From contig OW285190.1 of assembly GCA_935421135.1 (NCBI GenBank), forward strand, positions 5,022,001 to 5,086,000: a stretch of 64,000 nucleotides of DNA, read 5' to 3'. A program made the position numbers and the translations under genes. Shown here piece after piece: positions 23,560 to 35,100 of the stretch. The stretch is from Bugulina stolonifera. Taxonomy: Eukaryota > Bryozoa > Gymnolaemata > Cheilostomatida > Bugulidae. The first letter of the stretch is position 1. The number at the start of each line of letters is the position of its first letter. A model generated the notes under the pieces. The model worked only from the letters and a program-made list of their open reading frames with translations, had not been told where the DNA came from and made no database searches.

Positions 23560-25255
23560 TTTCTCCACGAAGAAGGAAAATCAGTCACAGAAATAGCTTC
23601 TATCACAGGTTATAGCAGAAAGGGTGTGCACACTATAATTAAAAGGTGGAGAGATACTGATTCTACTGAGGAAAGACCAAAATCTGGCCGAAAACGCAGA
23701 AGCACTGTACGGGATAAGATGCCCATTAGACTATCCTTGAAAGATCGACACAAGACAAGCCCTGAACTTGTCAGGGAATGGACAGAATCAACAGGTGTGT
23801 CAGTTTCATCATTCACTGTAAGAAAGAGACTTGAAGTTGCTGGATTGAGAGGGTGCAAAGCACGAAAGAAACCACTTTTAACAAAACATCAGCTCAAACT
23901 CCATTTCTCGTGGGCGCGTGAGCACGTTAATTAAACTCCAGAGATGTGGAAGAATGCGATCTTTTCTAACAAGTCAAATTTTACAGTAAACAACCACTCA
24001 AAGAATGCATATTATGTAAGAAGACCAGGTGAAGAATTCAAACCCTTCTGCATCAATCCCACAATTAAACATGTGAAGAATTAGTTATTCTTTTCAGTAA
24101 TAATACTATATTATAATATAGACTTTTGTCCCGGTATAAATACCAGATACATGAAGTTGTTCACAGAGTGGGATTTAGGTTTTCTTGTCAAGTAGTAGTA
24201 TTCATTGTTTGTATTCTTTATGAACTCGGTCTTGATACCTTCGCTTATTTGGCAGTGAGATTAGTATTTAAAGGTATTTACAGTTGTTTATAATGGCAGT
24301 AGTATTCTTGAAATAATAAGTTGTCTATGAATTTATAGTGGTAATCAGATTTGAGATTAGATATTAGGTAGGACTATCATGAGAATAATGTGGATATGAA
24401 TTGCATTAATTATAATCTTGTATTGTTTCAACTTAGTACTATATAGTAATTGCATTAGTGTTTTCTAAGGTGTCTTGGATAATTAAAGGAAATGATATTG
24501 AAGATATCAATTAACTCTGTTGTTCATGACTAATAAGGAACGGTTGATACATTTATGAAACACACATATACATAGCATCTTGATTCACCGTATAATTGGA
24601 TAATTAGGAATAATAGTTGGTTTCCAAAATTGGATTACATGTACATATAGGCCTATCTTTGCAATTAATTATTATCGTCGCAGTATACTTGTGTAATATT
24701 TGTGCTTGTCAGGTTGACAAATCTCATGAGGGTATAATTGTTGTTTCCTCGTTCGGTCGACAAATATTCTGCCTTAATTCTCGGACCTCCTGATGGGACC
24801 CACTCAGTATAAGTTTCGAACATAGTTTTAAAATATAGTATTAATTAAAAGTATTCAAAGAGGCCCGGTAGCTTCTCCCCTCACAAACACCCCACATCTG
24901 TCATGGTGTGGGGCTGCACGTCTGCTCACGGAGTTGGTCACCTTTCTGTCTGTGAAGGCATGATGAATGGGGAAAATTCATGCTTTGAAGCAGAAACTTC
25001 CTCCATATGCAATTTATTTATTTCCTACACAACCATGGAAGTTCCAAAATGACAATGCACCATGCCATCGTGCAAAGCAGGTAGCGGAGTGGCATCGACC
25101 CAACGGCGTCACTTGCATCAATTGGCCTCCTCAAAGCCAAGACTTGAATCCCATTGAAAACTTGTGGCAGAGGATGAGTATACTAACTACTAAAAAGAAA
25201 TCCAAGACTAAAAGGGAATTGATTGATGCCATAATCAACTCTTGGCACCACTAGT
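23560..25255 (+). pseudogene. Tc1/mariner transposase, split and mutated
   Basis: The N-terminal part (23566-24080) has the paired HTH (HEEGKSVTEIASITGYSRKG; ERPKSGRKRRSTVRDK) and FSWAREHVN followed by a TAA. The first catalytic Asp of the FSDES motif is replaced (FSNKSNF). The C-terminal part (about 24870-25255) has VMVWGC, then QNDNAPCHRAKQV (second Asp) and PQSQDLNPIENLW (third acidic residue, Glu as in Tc1). About 0.8 kb of unrelated DNA separates them. Clearly inactive. The terminal inverted repeats could not be located. Confidence 0.85.
24083..24868. mobile_element. Insertion inside the Tc1 transposase
   Basis: About 785 bp of AT-rich DNA interrupts the transposase just after the CINPTIKH motif and before VMVWGC. 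It contains a TATAAATACC motif near its left end, as an LTR might, and no coding capacity. I could not find a clean target duplication, so solo LTR versus other insertion is undecided. Confidence 0.45.
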
Positions 25256-25426
25256 AACTGGTCATGATGATGCCAAAACAATGTTAGTTGGTGTTGCAGA
25301 ACAAAGGCTGGCCAATCAAATATTGACGCTGTGACTCTACCAACTACCCGTATTCCGATTCTCGGTGCTTAGGATCTTATGGCTGCATATACTGTTGAGG
25401 AATTTGTAATGTACTGTGTGTCATAT

Positions 25427-25652
25427 GTAATTAAAAAGCGGGAGCTAAGGTCACAGGAGGTCTGGAATTGTTAGTGTGGGCTTTGGTTTGAAAGGATACC
25501 AACTTGATGTTCAAGTTCTGACAGTTTGATGTCTGTCACCCAGTAGATAGTTTATTTTTTTGGTTGACTCTGGTTGCATTCCGTAGTAAGTGCAGTTTAT
25601 GTCTGATTTATTAGGCCGACCTTGATTGGGGATGCAAAATAGAAAGGCTGTT
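25427..25652. repeat. ~225-bp dispersed repeat, copy 1
   Basis: Starts TTAAAAAGCGGGAGCTAAGG and is repeated at 32398-32632 with small indels. It lies ~215 bp upstream of a gag-like frame, so it may be the LTR or leader of that retroelement, with the 32-kb copy as a solo copy. Confidence 0.6.
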
Positions 25653-25867
25653 ATGATGTTAGTGATATGATGGTGTAGAATGGATTGGTTGGGGTGTCCA
25701 TGGGCTGGTATGGGACCTGAAGGGCACACGGGGTCTCAGACTCTTTGTTAAGTGTTCTGGGTCCTCTATGTTAAAGAGGTGGGGGGTTGTTGTGAAAAAC
25801 ACTCCTTAAACCTCTGTATACCGGCAACCATGCCTATATTTGTAGTTTCAGTGCCATTGATACAGAT

Positions 25868-26352
25868 ATGTCTAAGATACCACCCAAGGATCAGGCACAG
25901 CGTAAGGCTTGGAGAAAAGAACAAAGACAAGTAAAGAGGTAGAATGAAAGATACCTCAGAGTAGCGGTCTCTGACCTCCGTAGGGAGTTAGATGAGTTAA
26001 AGACCAAATGTGACAAGCTGGAGAAGAGAATGGAAGACATCAACACACATGTTGACAAGGGTGAGTCAAGGAAATTTATTAACTTGCCTACTAACCCGGT
26101 GACCTCAGTGGTGAGGGAGCGTCCACCAAACACAACATCACCGTAGGCACCTAGAGCGACCCGCCCCAGAGATAGAGCCAGACCAGTCGACCTGCCAGCA
26201 TTCAGACCTCGGTATGATTAGTGCCCCGAATCACAGTTGACGCAATGGGCAGAGGAAGTAAGAGAGAGATTAAATGGGTCCCAACCAGATGGTTTAACTA
26301 TAGACCTCTCCCAACCAACAAACCAAGGGAGATTTTGGAAAATCTGGTAGAC
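25868..26352 (+). pseudogene. Gag-like coiled-coil frame with TAG stops
   Basis: One frame reads MSKIPPKDQAQRKAWRKEQR, then a coiled-coil run (DLRRELDELKTKCDKLEKRM) and an Arg/Pro-rich segment (RATRPRDRARPVDLPAFRPR), ending QWAEEVRERLNGSQPDG and a TAG. Three earlier in-frame stops are all TAG. Basic start, coiled coil and Pro-rich linker are common in gag proteins or small ORF1 proteins of retroelements. Alternatively it is a degraded exon. No pol follows. Confidence 0.4.
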
Positions 26353-26419
26353 ATGCTTACAATTTTATATGTATTGCTTTTAGCTAATTTACCAATAGTT
26401 TACCCGTTTTAAATTAAAC

Positions 26420-27170
26420 TTCTGCTATATTTTCTCCTTTTTTTTCTCTTCTCTTGTTGTAGAATTCTTTAACCTTTAGTTTAGTTAAAATCTCACTGAC
26501 CCTTTGCCACTAAGTCATTTGTCCACAATATTTGCATAAAAAGATCATATGTTTATGAAAGGACAAAAAAATGTTTATTTGGGAAAGTGAACTCCCCTCT
26601 CTAGATGGAAATCACTTCCACAATACTGCCCAAATGACCCAAAAATAACTTTCTTTACCGCAGATTTACATGTAGCTATTGTAATATTCTACAAAATACA
26701 ACTACATGTATACGAATCCAGTTATAAAGCAGCAGACCAACAGCAAACATGTAATGGTTGGCTCTGCACCATTTGTTTCTTTACACTTTATAATGCTGTA
26801 AATTTATCAATATTGTACCACATATTACATATTTTATCACATCAAATAGCAGAAGACTGCTAAACTTTACCTAAATACCCAGAAGTCGGAACAAGGTAAT
26901 AATATTATACATTTATACAATATTTGAATTTTATTACATTGCTAAATTTGGAATTTATCTACCAGTATATTTGTGTATGTTGTGAAACATAATTTACAAT
27001 TTCTTACTCGATATGTTATGTCAATTGTAGCAACAATCTATAATTCAAAACTCATATTTTAATTGGCATTTAATTTCAGTTTTCACGGTGGTTAAATAAA
27101 CATTACAAACAAACATCATCAGTCGAGACTTCTTTGAAACAACTGGGTGTGAGAGGTTACACTTGTTTTC
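26420..27170. other. AT-rich, nothing recognised
   Basis: No supported frame or repeat partner seen. Confidence 0.5.
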
Positions 27171-27171
27171 T

Positions 27172-27507
27172 AGAGCTTTTTAGATATAGTTCTGCTGCAA
27201 AGTATGTCGTCTGATTAAACAAAATACTTTGTCAGAATATTGACATGCATTTTTGAACCTAGAACTTTTAGTATTCTTGCAATGTTTCATTGGCATTTTA
27301 TATACCACATCAAAACAGTTGGAAGTATTGTATTGTGTTGGATGTGACAGGTGAGCAGAGCCTTATGACTTCTAAGAGTTAACCGTGTTTTAGTTGATTT
27401 TCTCACTAAGCGACTGCAACCTGATCAGTCCATACCTCGACTGAGAGTTGAAAGAGAACATTGGGAGTTCATGTTGCACCTTCACTAGTCAGGAAACGTT
27501 TGCTAAT
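27172..27507. repeat. ~340-bp dispersed repeat, copy 2
   Basis: Direct-orientation partner of 20809-21157 with the same end points. Confidence 0.65.
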
Positions 27508-28560
27508 GGTCCCAAAGGATGCAAACCCAGGAAGAAAGAAGTCATTGATTGGTGATAAATAGAAAGTCAAGACAGGCTTAATTGCAATTTTCATCTCACT
27601 TGATCCCACATGGATATACATGCAAGTCTACCTTTAAAATTAGGTTTAGAGGTTTCAATGACCAGCACATTTAGTACAGGTCGACTTGAACTCATCAGCG
27701 ACATAAGAAATATTGCAGACGCTGCGCTTTACTTCCAACAGCTTCAAGCATAGAGCTTTCATTAGAGATCACTGGGAAGTGTAGGAGGAAATATGGTAAA
27801 AATGTAGTTCTAATAGAAAGGCTTTGAGGCAACTGTTAGTGTTCTGGTGCATTGGAACCAATAACTCCAATACCACGAGTAGATTTGAAAATGGTGGCTA
27901 AAACCAAGACATCACAGTATGAAAAAAGCTGTAATTATGAACAGGAAGCAGGTGACTCCAACCACTTACACCAACAGGAGCGAATGTTTTACTCTTAACC
28001 TAAACAAGCACATACACAGGCTAGTTCACATGAACTTGTGTAGTTTTGTCCTAAACTAGTGTTTATATTTTATTGACAAATATATGAGTTTATTGTCAAT
28101 TGAGTGCAGTGTACATGGGAACTTTAAGAGTTGTACAATTGTAGCAAATTACATTCAATAAGTAGAGGAAGGTCGGTCATAAAACATCAATATTCAACGT
28201 AGAACAATAATGTAAGGAAAGCATAATAAAAAAATGTAGTTGATATTATTATTTCAAAAAACAATTGTAATTTCATTGGTTACTATTTCCATTGTTACGG
28301 TGAATGAAAGTGCATTCGGTGGTAGGAGGCATACACCTAGTTTCTCCATTCTAGTTTAAAATAAGGACTGCGCAAATGAGCTAAAGAGTATAGGCCTAAA
28401 CCTCTAAATTGTTGATCAGCCTAATTCTTTCCTCCGGATTTCTACCAATGAAAAAACTGAAAAAATACCCTATTTTACTTTTTCGCTTTCGCATCTGTGC
28501 TTACCTCTTCTTCATCTAAAAAATAATAAGACAAGGGATGATCACATCATATCAAGAAAA
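27508..28560. other. Intergenic, nothing recognised
   Basis: No open frame with family resemblance. Downstream flank of the LHFPL-like gene. Confidence 0.5.
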
Positions 28561-28596
28561 ATTTAGTTTTTGTGAACTTAATACTTGAGGCTGTGT

Positions 28597-29770
28597 TTAT
28601 TCATAGCTAAAATACACACCATCTTCAGCCCAGGGAAGCAATGTCACCTGGCGATAAGCCAGGATAAAAGCTAGAATGGCCATCACCACGGAATCACAGG
28701 CTGTTATTCCGGCTAGCACATAAGATTTTCCGATAGTACATAGACCAGAATCATAGCTTGAAGATTCACAAACTTTAGACACTTTGCTATCACCCCAGAA
28801 TGTAGGAAAGAGAGCACATGCCAAGCCCATGATCAATCCTACAAATATAGATGTCAAGACAGACTAAAGAATAGGAGATTTGATTATTACACTGAGCTAC
28901 ACTTACAAGCAGTGCCATAATCATTTAATCACCAAATCTGCAGCCCCAATTGCAATCCAAGTGATTTGCACCCATAATGTAAGCAATAGGCTATTCTCAC
29001 TTCAATCAATTCCTAGTCAACCTAGTCAGCCTTTCATTCTAGTCAGTCTAGCCATTTATTGTTAAAGCAAACTCAACAAATAAGAAAATCTGAAAAAATT
29101 TTGAAAAACATAACAATACTGACAAAAATCGAAGTAGTCAACTATGAAGTGTGATTATTATAATTTACTGATTTCTACCACCTTGATAGCGAAGTAAGAC
29201 ATGATTGGGGATGAAAGAAAAACTATCTTACCATTGGCTGACATGATCCAACCACATGCCATAAAGACGATGTTGGAGCTCAAACAAAATGATAATCCCA
29301 ACGTGATAACAGAAAGGCACCCCAAGATAATGGCGATGCCTAGCAGTGTCCCAACAGTAGTGAACATCGATGTAAAATTCAAGAAGCTCCCATGTTCTTT
29401 CATCACCCCTAAAAATGTTCACAGTTTCCACTAAACCAAATGTAGGAAAAGACCAATGTCAGAGAGCTTGTGATGTATTGACAATGGCCTCCTGAAAATT
29501 AGATTATAAAATCTGCAAATATAAGGTATGTGCAATACCTCTTACAGGATCAGCAATTGCATGCTTCCACAATCCAAAGTAAGCTGCGGTGTTGGCTTCA
29601 TTAGTAGTTTCCAACCAGGAAGGTTGCACAAAGCAGACTATCGTGATAATGAGATGGCAGATACAAAGCACAGCCCACATCACACTCACAGCTCTGGAGT
29701 AGGATATATACTTGGCATGAAAATAGCGAATTCGATCTGAACTATCCTTTTCCTCTGTTCCAGTCACCAT
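28597..29770 (-). CDS. LHFPL-family tetraspan membrane protein
   Basis: Three main exons on the minus strand. Exon 1 (29770-29539) starts MVTGTEEKDSSDRIRYFHAK and has SRAVSVMWAVLCICHLIITI then VCFVQPSWLE (TM1) and AAYFGLWKH. Exon 2 (29408-29232) has GSFLNFTSMFTTVGTLLGIA then IILGCLSVITLG (TM2) and FMACGWIM. Exon 3 (28863-28597) has SIFVGLIMGLACALFPTFWG (TM3) and CTIGKSYVLAGI...ILAFILAYRQ (TM4). The order SRA..V.WA...C...I..V.F.QP.W and the final FIL..RQ closely match LHFPL3/4/5, which are partners of channels and receptors at junctions, hair cells and synapses in vertebrates. Exon 1/2 phases agree (1). Exon 2/3 do not join in frame with the obvious GTAAGA donor, so another donor or a small exon is needed. 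Confidence 0.85.
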
Positions 29771-29779
29771 TGTAGTTGC

Positions 29780-32115
29780 AGACGATTAATCGGTGAGGGG
29801 AACACAGGGAAATTAGAGCTAGAATAAATCTGTAGTGCACCTAAACGCATCGAGTCACGGCTGTCATCTGCTGCCCCTGGGCTAAGCAGAATCACTGTGG
29901 ATTCCCAAAGGATCCTGAACATAGTTACATTCATCAGTGCTCCCATAGGGCTGGTATTAATAGCGCTTCTATTGGACATATTGACTATCCCTCAACAGTG
30001 AAATATCACAAGTAGGAAGTCCTACCATCAGCATCGCCAATACATTTATGTTATTCCCCAGGATATAACTACACATTTCAATTTTTGCTATGAAAAGGAA
30101 TACCATAATTCAGGTAAGGAACAGGATTGCAGTAGACTGCATAGTACTACATGTATTATAGTACATGTACTCATTTCATGTAGCCTACACATACTAGATA
30201 TGTGTAGTGAATCCATGTTAGCTACTTTGTATTACTGTATCTATCACTGCTTACTATTACCCATATACATGTAAATAAAACATTGTCAACAACAGCCTAG
30301 TGCATAGGCACTAATGTGATGAAATAATTAATCAGACATCCAAAATAGACAGTTTGCATCAGCTACATAGTGTGAATCAGGGTTTGCTGAATGCGCTTGC
30401 GAAAGTATGGAGAATTGCAGGGGGAAAGGTCTGATGGTGCAATTTCGGTGGCCAATGGGAGCTGGAACACATCATTTTTGGTTTCCTGTTGTGTATTTTT
30501 GGTAGAAAGCGCTGGTCATCCAAGTCAGTTAAAATTATTAGATTGAGAGAGCAAGATGTGCTCTCAACATAACATACTGCTAGATATTGAATAATTTTGC
30601 CATCAGAAAACCTGAATTTATCAAGCTATCAGAAGAGCTAAAGGTTTGTTTGCTATTAATTTTCTACAACATTTTTACTGCTGAATTCCTTACTAGTATT
30701 GATAATGCTATTATATTAAAATGATCGTTTATATTAACCTGTTATTATTGGCAAGCACTACATGTCATGTCAGCTTGTCAAGATCAAGTATTGTCTTTTT
30801 ATTCTATTTCTAAACAACTATTTAACCATATTTTACATGTGCATGCACATTATTGTTGTTTTAACCAAATTATCCTTAATGCAGTTGTGTACACATGTAG
30901 TAATATTTTACACATATTATTTCAGACTTCATGGTGTTGATTTGTGAGTAAAAGTGTTAATCCTGTGGAAGTTAATAAAGACACACAATTAACTACACTC
31001 ACAAGGCATCAGTTGAATTCCACGTTCCTAAACCTGATAGGCTTGAGGGTACTAGCAGCCCAATTAAAACTGCTATAATATGAGCAAATCGCAACTGTTG
31101 GAATGTGATCAATTTTTTAAGATGATCATAGTACTAAGATGTTCATAGTACAAAAAGAAAAAAGGGAAGAGGATGAAAAAACTTCAAAAACTTTGAGCCA
31201 TGGTGACTAGTGAACTTGCACATCCCACCAGACATAGGGACAAGTAGAAATTTGGTAACACGCAGACACAAATATGATGTCCGGTGCACAAAAACAAAAA
31301 CATGGTTGCACCTACAACTGGCAGTTCAAAGGAAAAGAATGTACCGCTCAGTGATACCATACTATCTTGAAGGTAGATGTGTTGTCTCTACTGGGAATTA
31401 AAAGCAAATATAAGCCTAGTGCAACACTGCTGAAGAGTAATCCCATGAGAGGAGACAACTGCAAAGTCAACGGTTGTGTATAAAGGTTTTCAGAAATTCT
31501 ATTGATCAAATCTTGGAAACAAGACAATTGGTATTGTGATATTATCTCCAATGTAAATAAAAACAAATTAGTTCCACAAGCCCTAGTGCTGTTATATCCA
31601 ATGAGGGCTTATTGTAAAATATAAATCTTTTATTATCAAAATACTGATATTTAGCCAGAGAAGAGTTTAAAACTCAAAACATTAAAATACTATAACAAAA
31701 TGGACTGAATATCCAAAGTCAGTTCAGTTCATTCAAAGCGGCTGGCATTGGACTATCAAAAATGTTGAAATGGCCAAAAACTGAAGAATAACTAAAACAT
31801 CTGTAAATGAAAACTGGTTCAGTGTATTTACTGGTCCAACTTTGATGCCCTATGTGTAACCAGAAGGTAATGGAATAACCAGTTGTACTTCCATACCAAT
31901 TACAAACAGAAAAGCGAAGTATTTGATGAATTAAACCACAACACTTGTATAAAAAAGCCAACAGCTTAGCGACTATACTCATGCTGTCAAATTTATAGTC
32001 TCAACGATTCTTAATCAAGAGTTTTGTGTAGTCAGTCCTCTTTCTGGTCTCTTATATGTTCAGTCAAATTCCAGAATGCTTACCACCAACCTGTATAGAG
32101 CTGTGTACACTTCCG
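29780..32115. other. Intergenic between the LHFPL-like gene and SETD6
   Basis: Upstream region of the LHFPL-like gene and downstream flank of SETD6. No supported gene. Short frames (30762-30947, 31210-31401, 31719-31982) lack any family signal. Confidence 0.5.
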
Positions 32116-32122
32116 GTTTACC

Positions 32123-35100
32123 TCAGTCGTACCACGTGAGCAGTTGCTTCAGGTTCCTTAACTGAGTGATCTGCCCATCTCTAACATACTTTGAATACAG
32201 CTCCTTCTTGGACAACTGAGGCTCAACAAAATCGGCAGCAGTTGTAGGCAGGTCAGCTAGCATCATATCGGCCACCCTGCATCAGGAATTAATATAGTTC
32301 ATGGATCCTGTGTCCTGTGTAGGATATAGCATACACAGGGAATCTACACAACTACCCATAGAAATGTCACCAGTGAGGAGTTATCATAACCTTCATTTGT
32401 TAATTAAAAAGTGGGAGCTAAGGTCACAGGAGGTCTGGAATTGTTAGTGTAGGTTTTGGTTTGAAAGGATGCCAACTTGCCAGCAGATGTTCTGGCAGTT
32501 TGATGTCTGTCACCCAGGGCCAGTAGATAGTTTATTTTTTGGTTGACTCTGGTTGCATTCAGTAGTTAGTGCAGTTTATGTCTGGTTTATTAGTCCGGCC
32601 TTGATTGGGGATGCAAAATAGAACGGCTAGGCCTATACAATCTATACTAGTTCTATACAAACCAGTAGATAACATGCAAAGAACTGAAACAGCCACCTGT
32701 TGATATGATCAAAAGTCAAACACAAGCAAATCTCAAGTAAAACAATAACATTGGTGATGCAATGCTACACCACCCATGTGTGGTGATACAATGCTATACT
32801 ACACACGTGTGGTGATACAATGCTACACTACACACGTGTGGTGATACAATGCTACACTACCTATGTGTGGTGATACAATACTACACTACCCACGTGTGGT
32901 GATACAATGCTACACTACACACGTGTGGTGATACAATGCTACACTACCCATGTGTGGTGATACAATGCTACACTACCCATGTGTGGTGATACAATACTAC
33001 ACTACCCACGTGTGGTGATACAATGCTACACTACACACGTGTGGTGATACAATGCTACACTACACACGTGTGGTGATACAATGCTACACTACCCATGTGT
33101 GGTGATACAATGCTACACGACACACATGTGGTGATACAATGGCAACATACACTTCCACAAAGGACGATGTTTTCAAGTTAACTATTAGACAATAAAACAA
33201 ATACACAAGCTTCATTTCAGGATAAGAATACAACAGTTAATTGATACTAGTGCTGGGCGGTGTTTCGGTGTCATTCAGTTTTTTCGGTTTTTTTTCATTC
33301 GGTTCAAAAACCGCCAAAATTTAAAATGTGAACCGACACCGAATGCGGCGGTGCGGTTTTATTCGGTTTTAAAAGTCAAACCGCACCTGGCCTCTTAGCG
33401 CACCCACTTTCAATAATGGCTGGCGTTGAAAACACGTGAATTCATGTTATGCTTCTTTCAATCCTTATAATTCGATGCCATCCTTGGAATTTAGACTTAG
33501 CTGCAGCCATAATATTATCACCCAGTGGTTATTTATTGTAGTTTCACTCCTTTATAGCAGTTACGATTGCATATTATTATAAATAATAAATACTTAATAA
33601 TTGTAAAGTATTAAACTAAATGAAAATGGCTGCCATTTTAGTGCTTCTTTTAATCCTTATAATTCGATGCCATCCTTGGAATACAGACTTAGCTGCAGCC
33701 ATCAATGTCACCCAGTAAGGGTTCACTGTAGTTTTCATTTGATTCTAGTAGTCAAACTTGCATGTTGTTATAAATAATTAATATTTAATTATTGCAAATT
33801 ATTGAACAAAATAAAAATGGCGGCCATTTCCGGTAATGGCTGAAACGCCGAACACGTGAATTTATGTTATGCACCTTTCAATCTTTATAATTCGATGTCA
33901 TCCTTTGAATAAATACTTAGCTACTGCTATCATTGTCACCCAGAGATGATTTACTTTAGTTTCACTGAATTCCAGTTGTTATACTTCCATATTATTATAG
34001 ATGATTGGCATTTAATAATTGCAATTTATTAGAGTAAATTTAAAATGGCCGCCATTACAGCTTAAAAGCAGGGTGTGACAACTCCAATATTGAGTATTTA
34101 ATTTCCGGTTCGGTTCGGTGTTTATTCATGAACAAAAAAAACTGAATTAAACCGAGGGTGAGAAGACAACTTCGGTTTCATTCAGTTTTTTAGAAAAATC
34201 AGCAAAAAAACTGAATGCACATGCAAATCAAAACCGCCCAGCACTAATTGATACTTGACTAATAAATGCTGCCTGAATTATTCAATAAACCAGTGTGTAA
34301 GGCCAAGGTATACCAAGGTACAATACATATTGGTATATATGCCAAGTATGTATATGTATATGTGTGTATAATATAATTCAGTGTAGATTGCTAACATTAT
34401 GGTTGGGTGTCTAACAATAATAATAACTTGGGAGTTTATGATTGTGTAGTGTCCAATACTTACCGTGATAGCATGACTTTTGTGGTGTTGTCTAGTTTCC
34501 TAACAGAGTCTACAAGACAAGCAGACAACTCCAAATATAGAGTAATACATCGTGGATGGGCAACTGAACCAATGACAATAAACAAACAATATTTGTATTA
34601 TCCAAAGCATACAAACAATGTACATATACAATGTACTCGTACATGTATACTCCTATAACTGTGTTTCATATCCAACACTTATATCATTAACACAAATCAC
34701 TAGTTGACTACACATTGAGTAGATAACTCTACCTACAACTAATCTACACAGAGTACTAAGCTGAGTAAGTTGCCTGTCATTATATTATCTTTACATACCA
34801 GGACTGGTACTGTTTAAAATGACAGCCAGAACTAATGGGACAGGTGGCACCCTCAAACAGGTGAAGCTTTATTGTTGATTGATGCTCATGAGCTAATATA
34901 CTACATGTAATTGTATATACCCATATAATACAAATACACATTATACAAGCATTACCCAAGATTACCATGACATACAGGGATGTTTAATGTCTATCTACTA
35001 CTTACCATTGGATAACTCATCGTCCTCTTCATCGTCACTCATCCAGCCCTCCTCACTACCACCATCATCTCCCCCTTCCTCCTCCTCTGATCTCTTCAGT

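Noticed and set aside
29764..29979. 71-codon minus frame upstream of the LHFPL-like gene
   Set aside because: Different frame from the first LHFPL exon and overlaps its start. Nothing in it resembles the family N-terminus.
32753..33140. CRISPR-like array of 29-bp repeats
   Set aside because: Units are contiguous with no unique spacers, inside an intron of an animal gene. It is a minisatellite.
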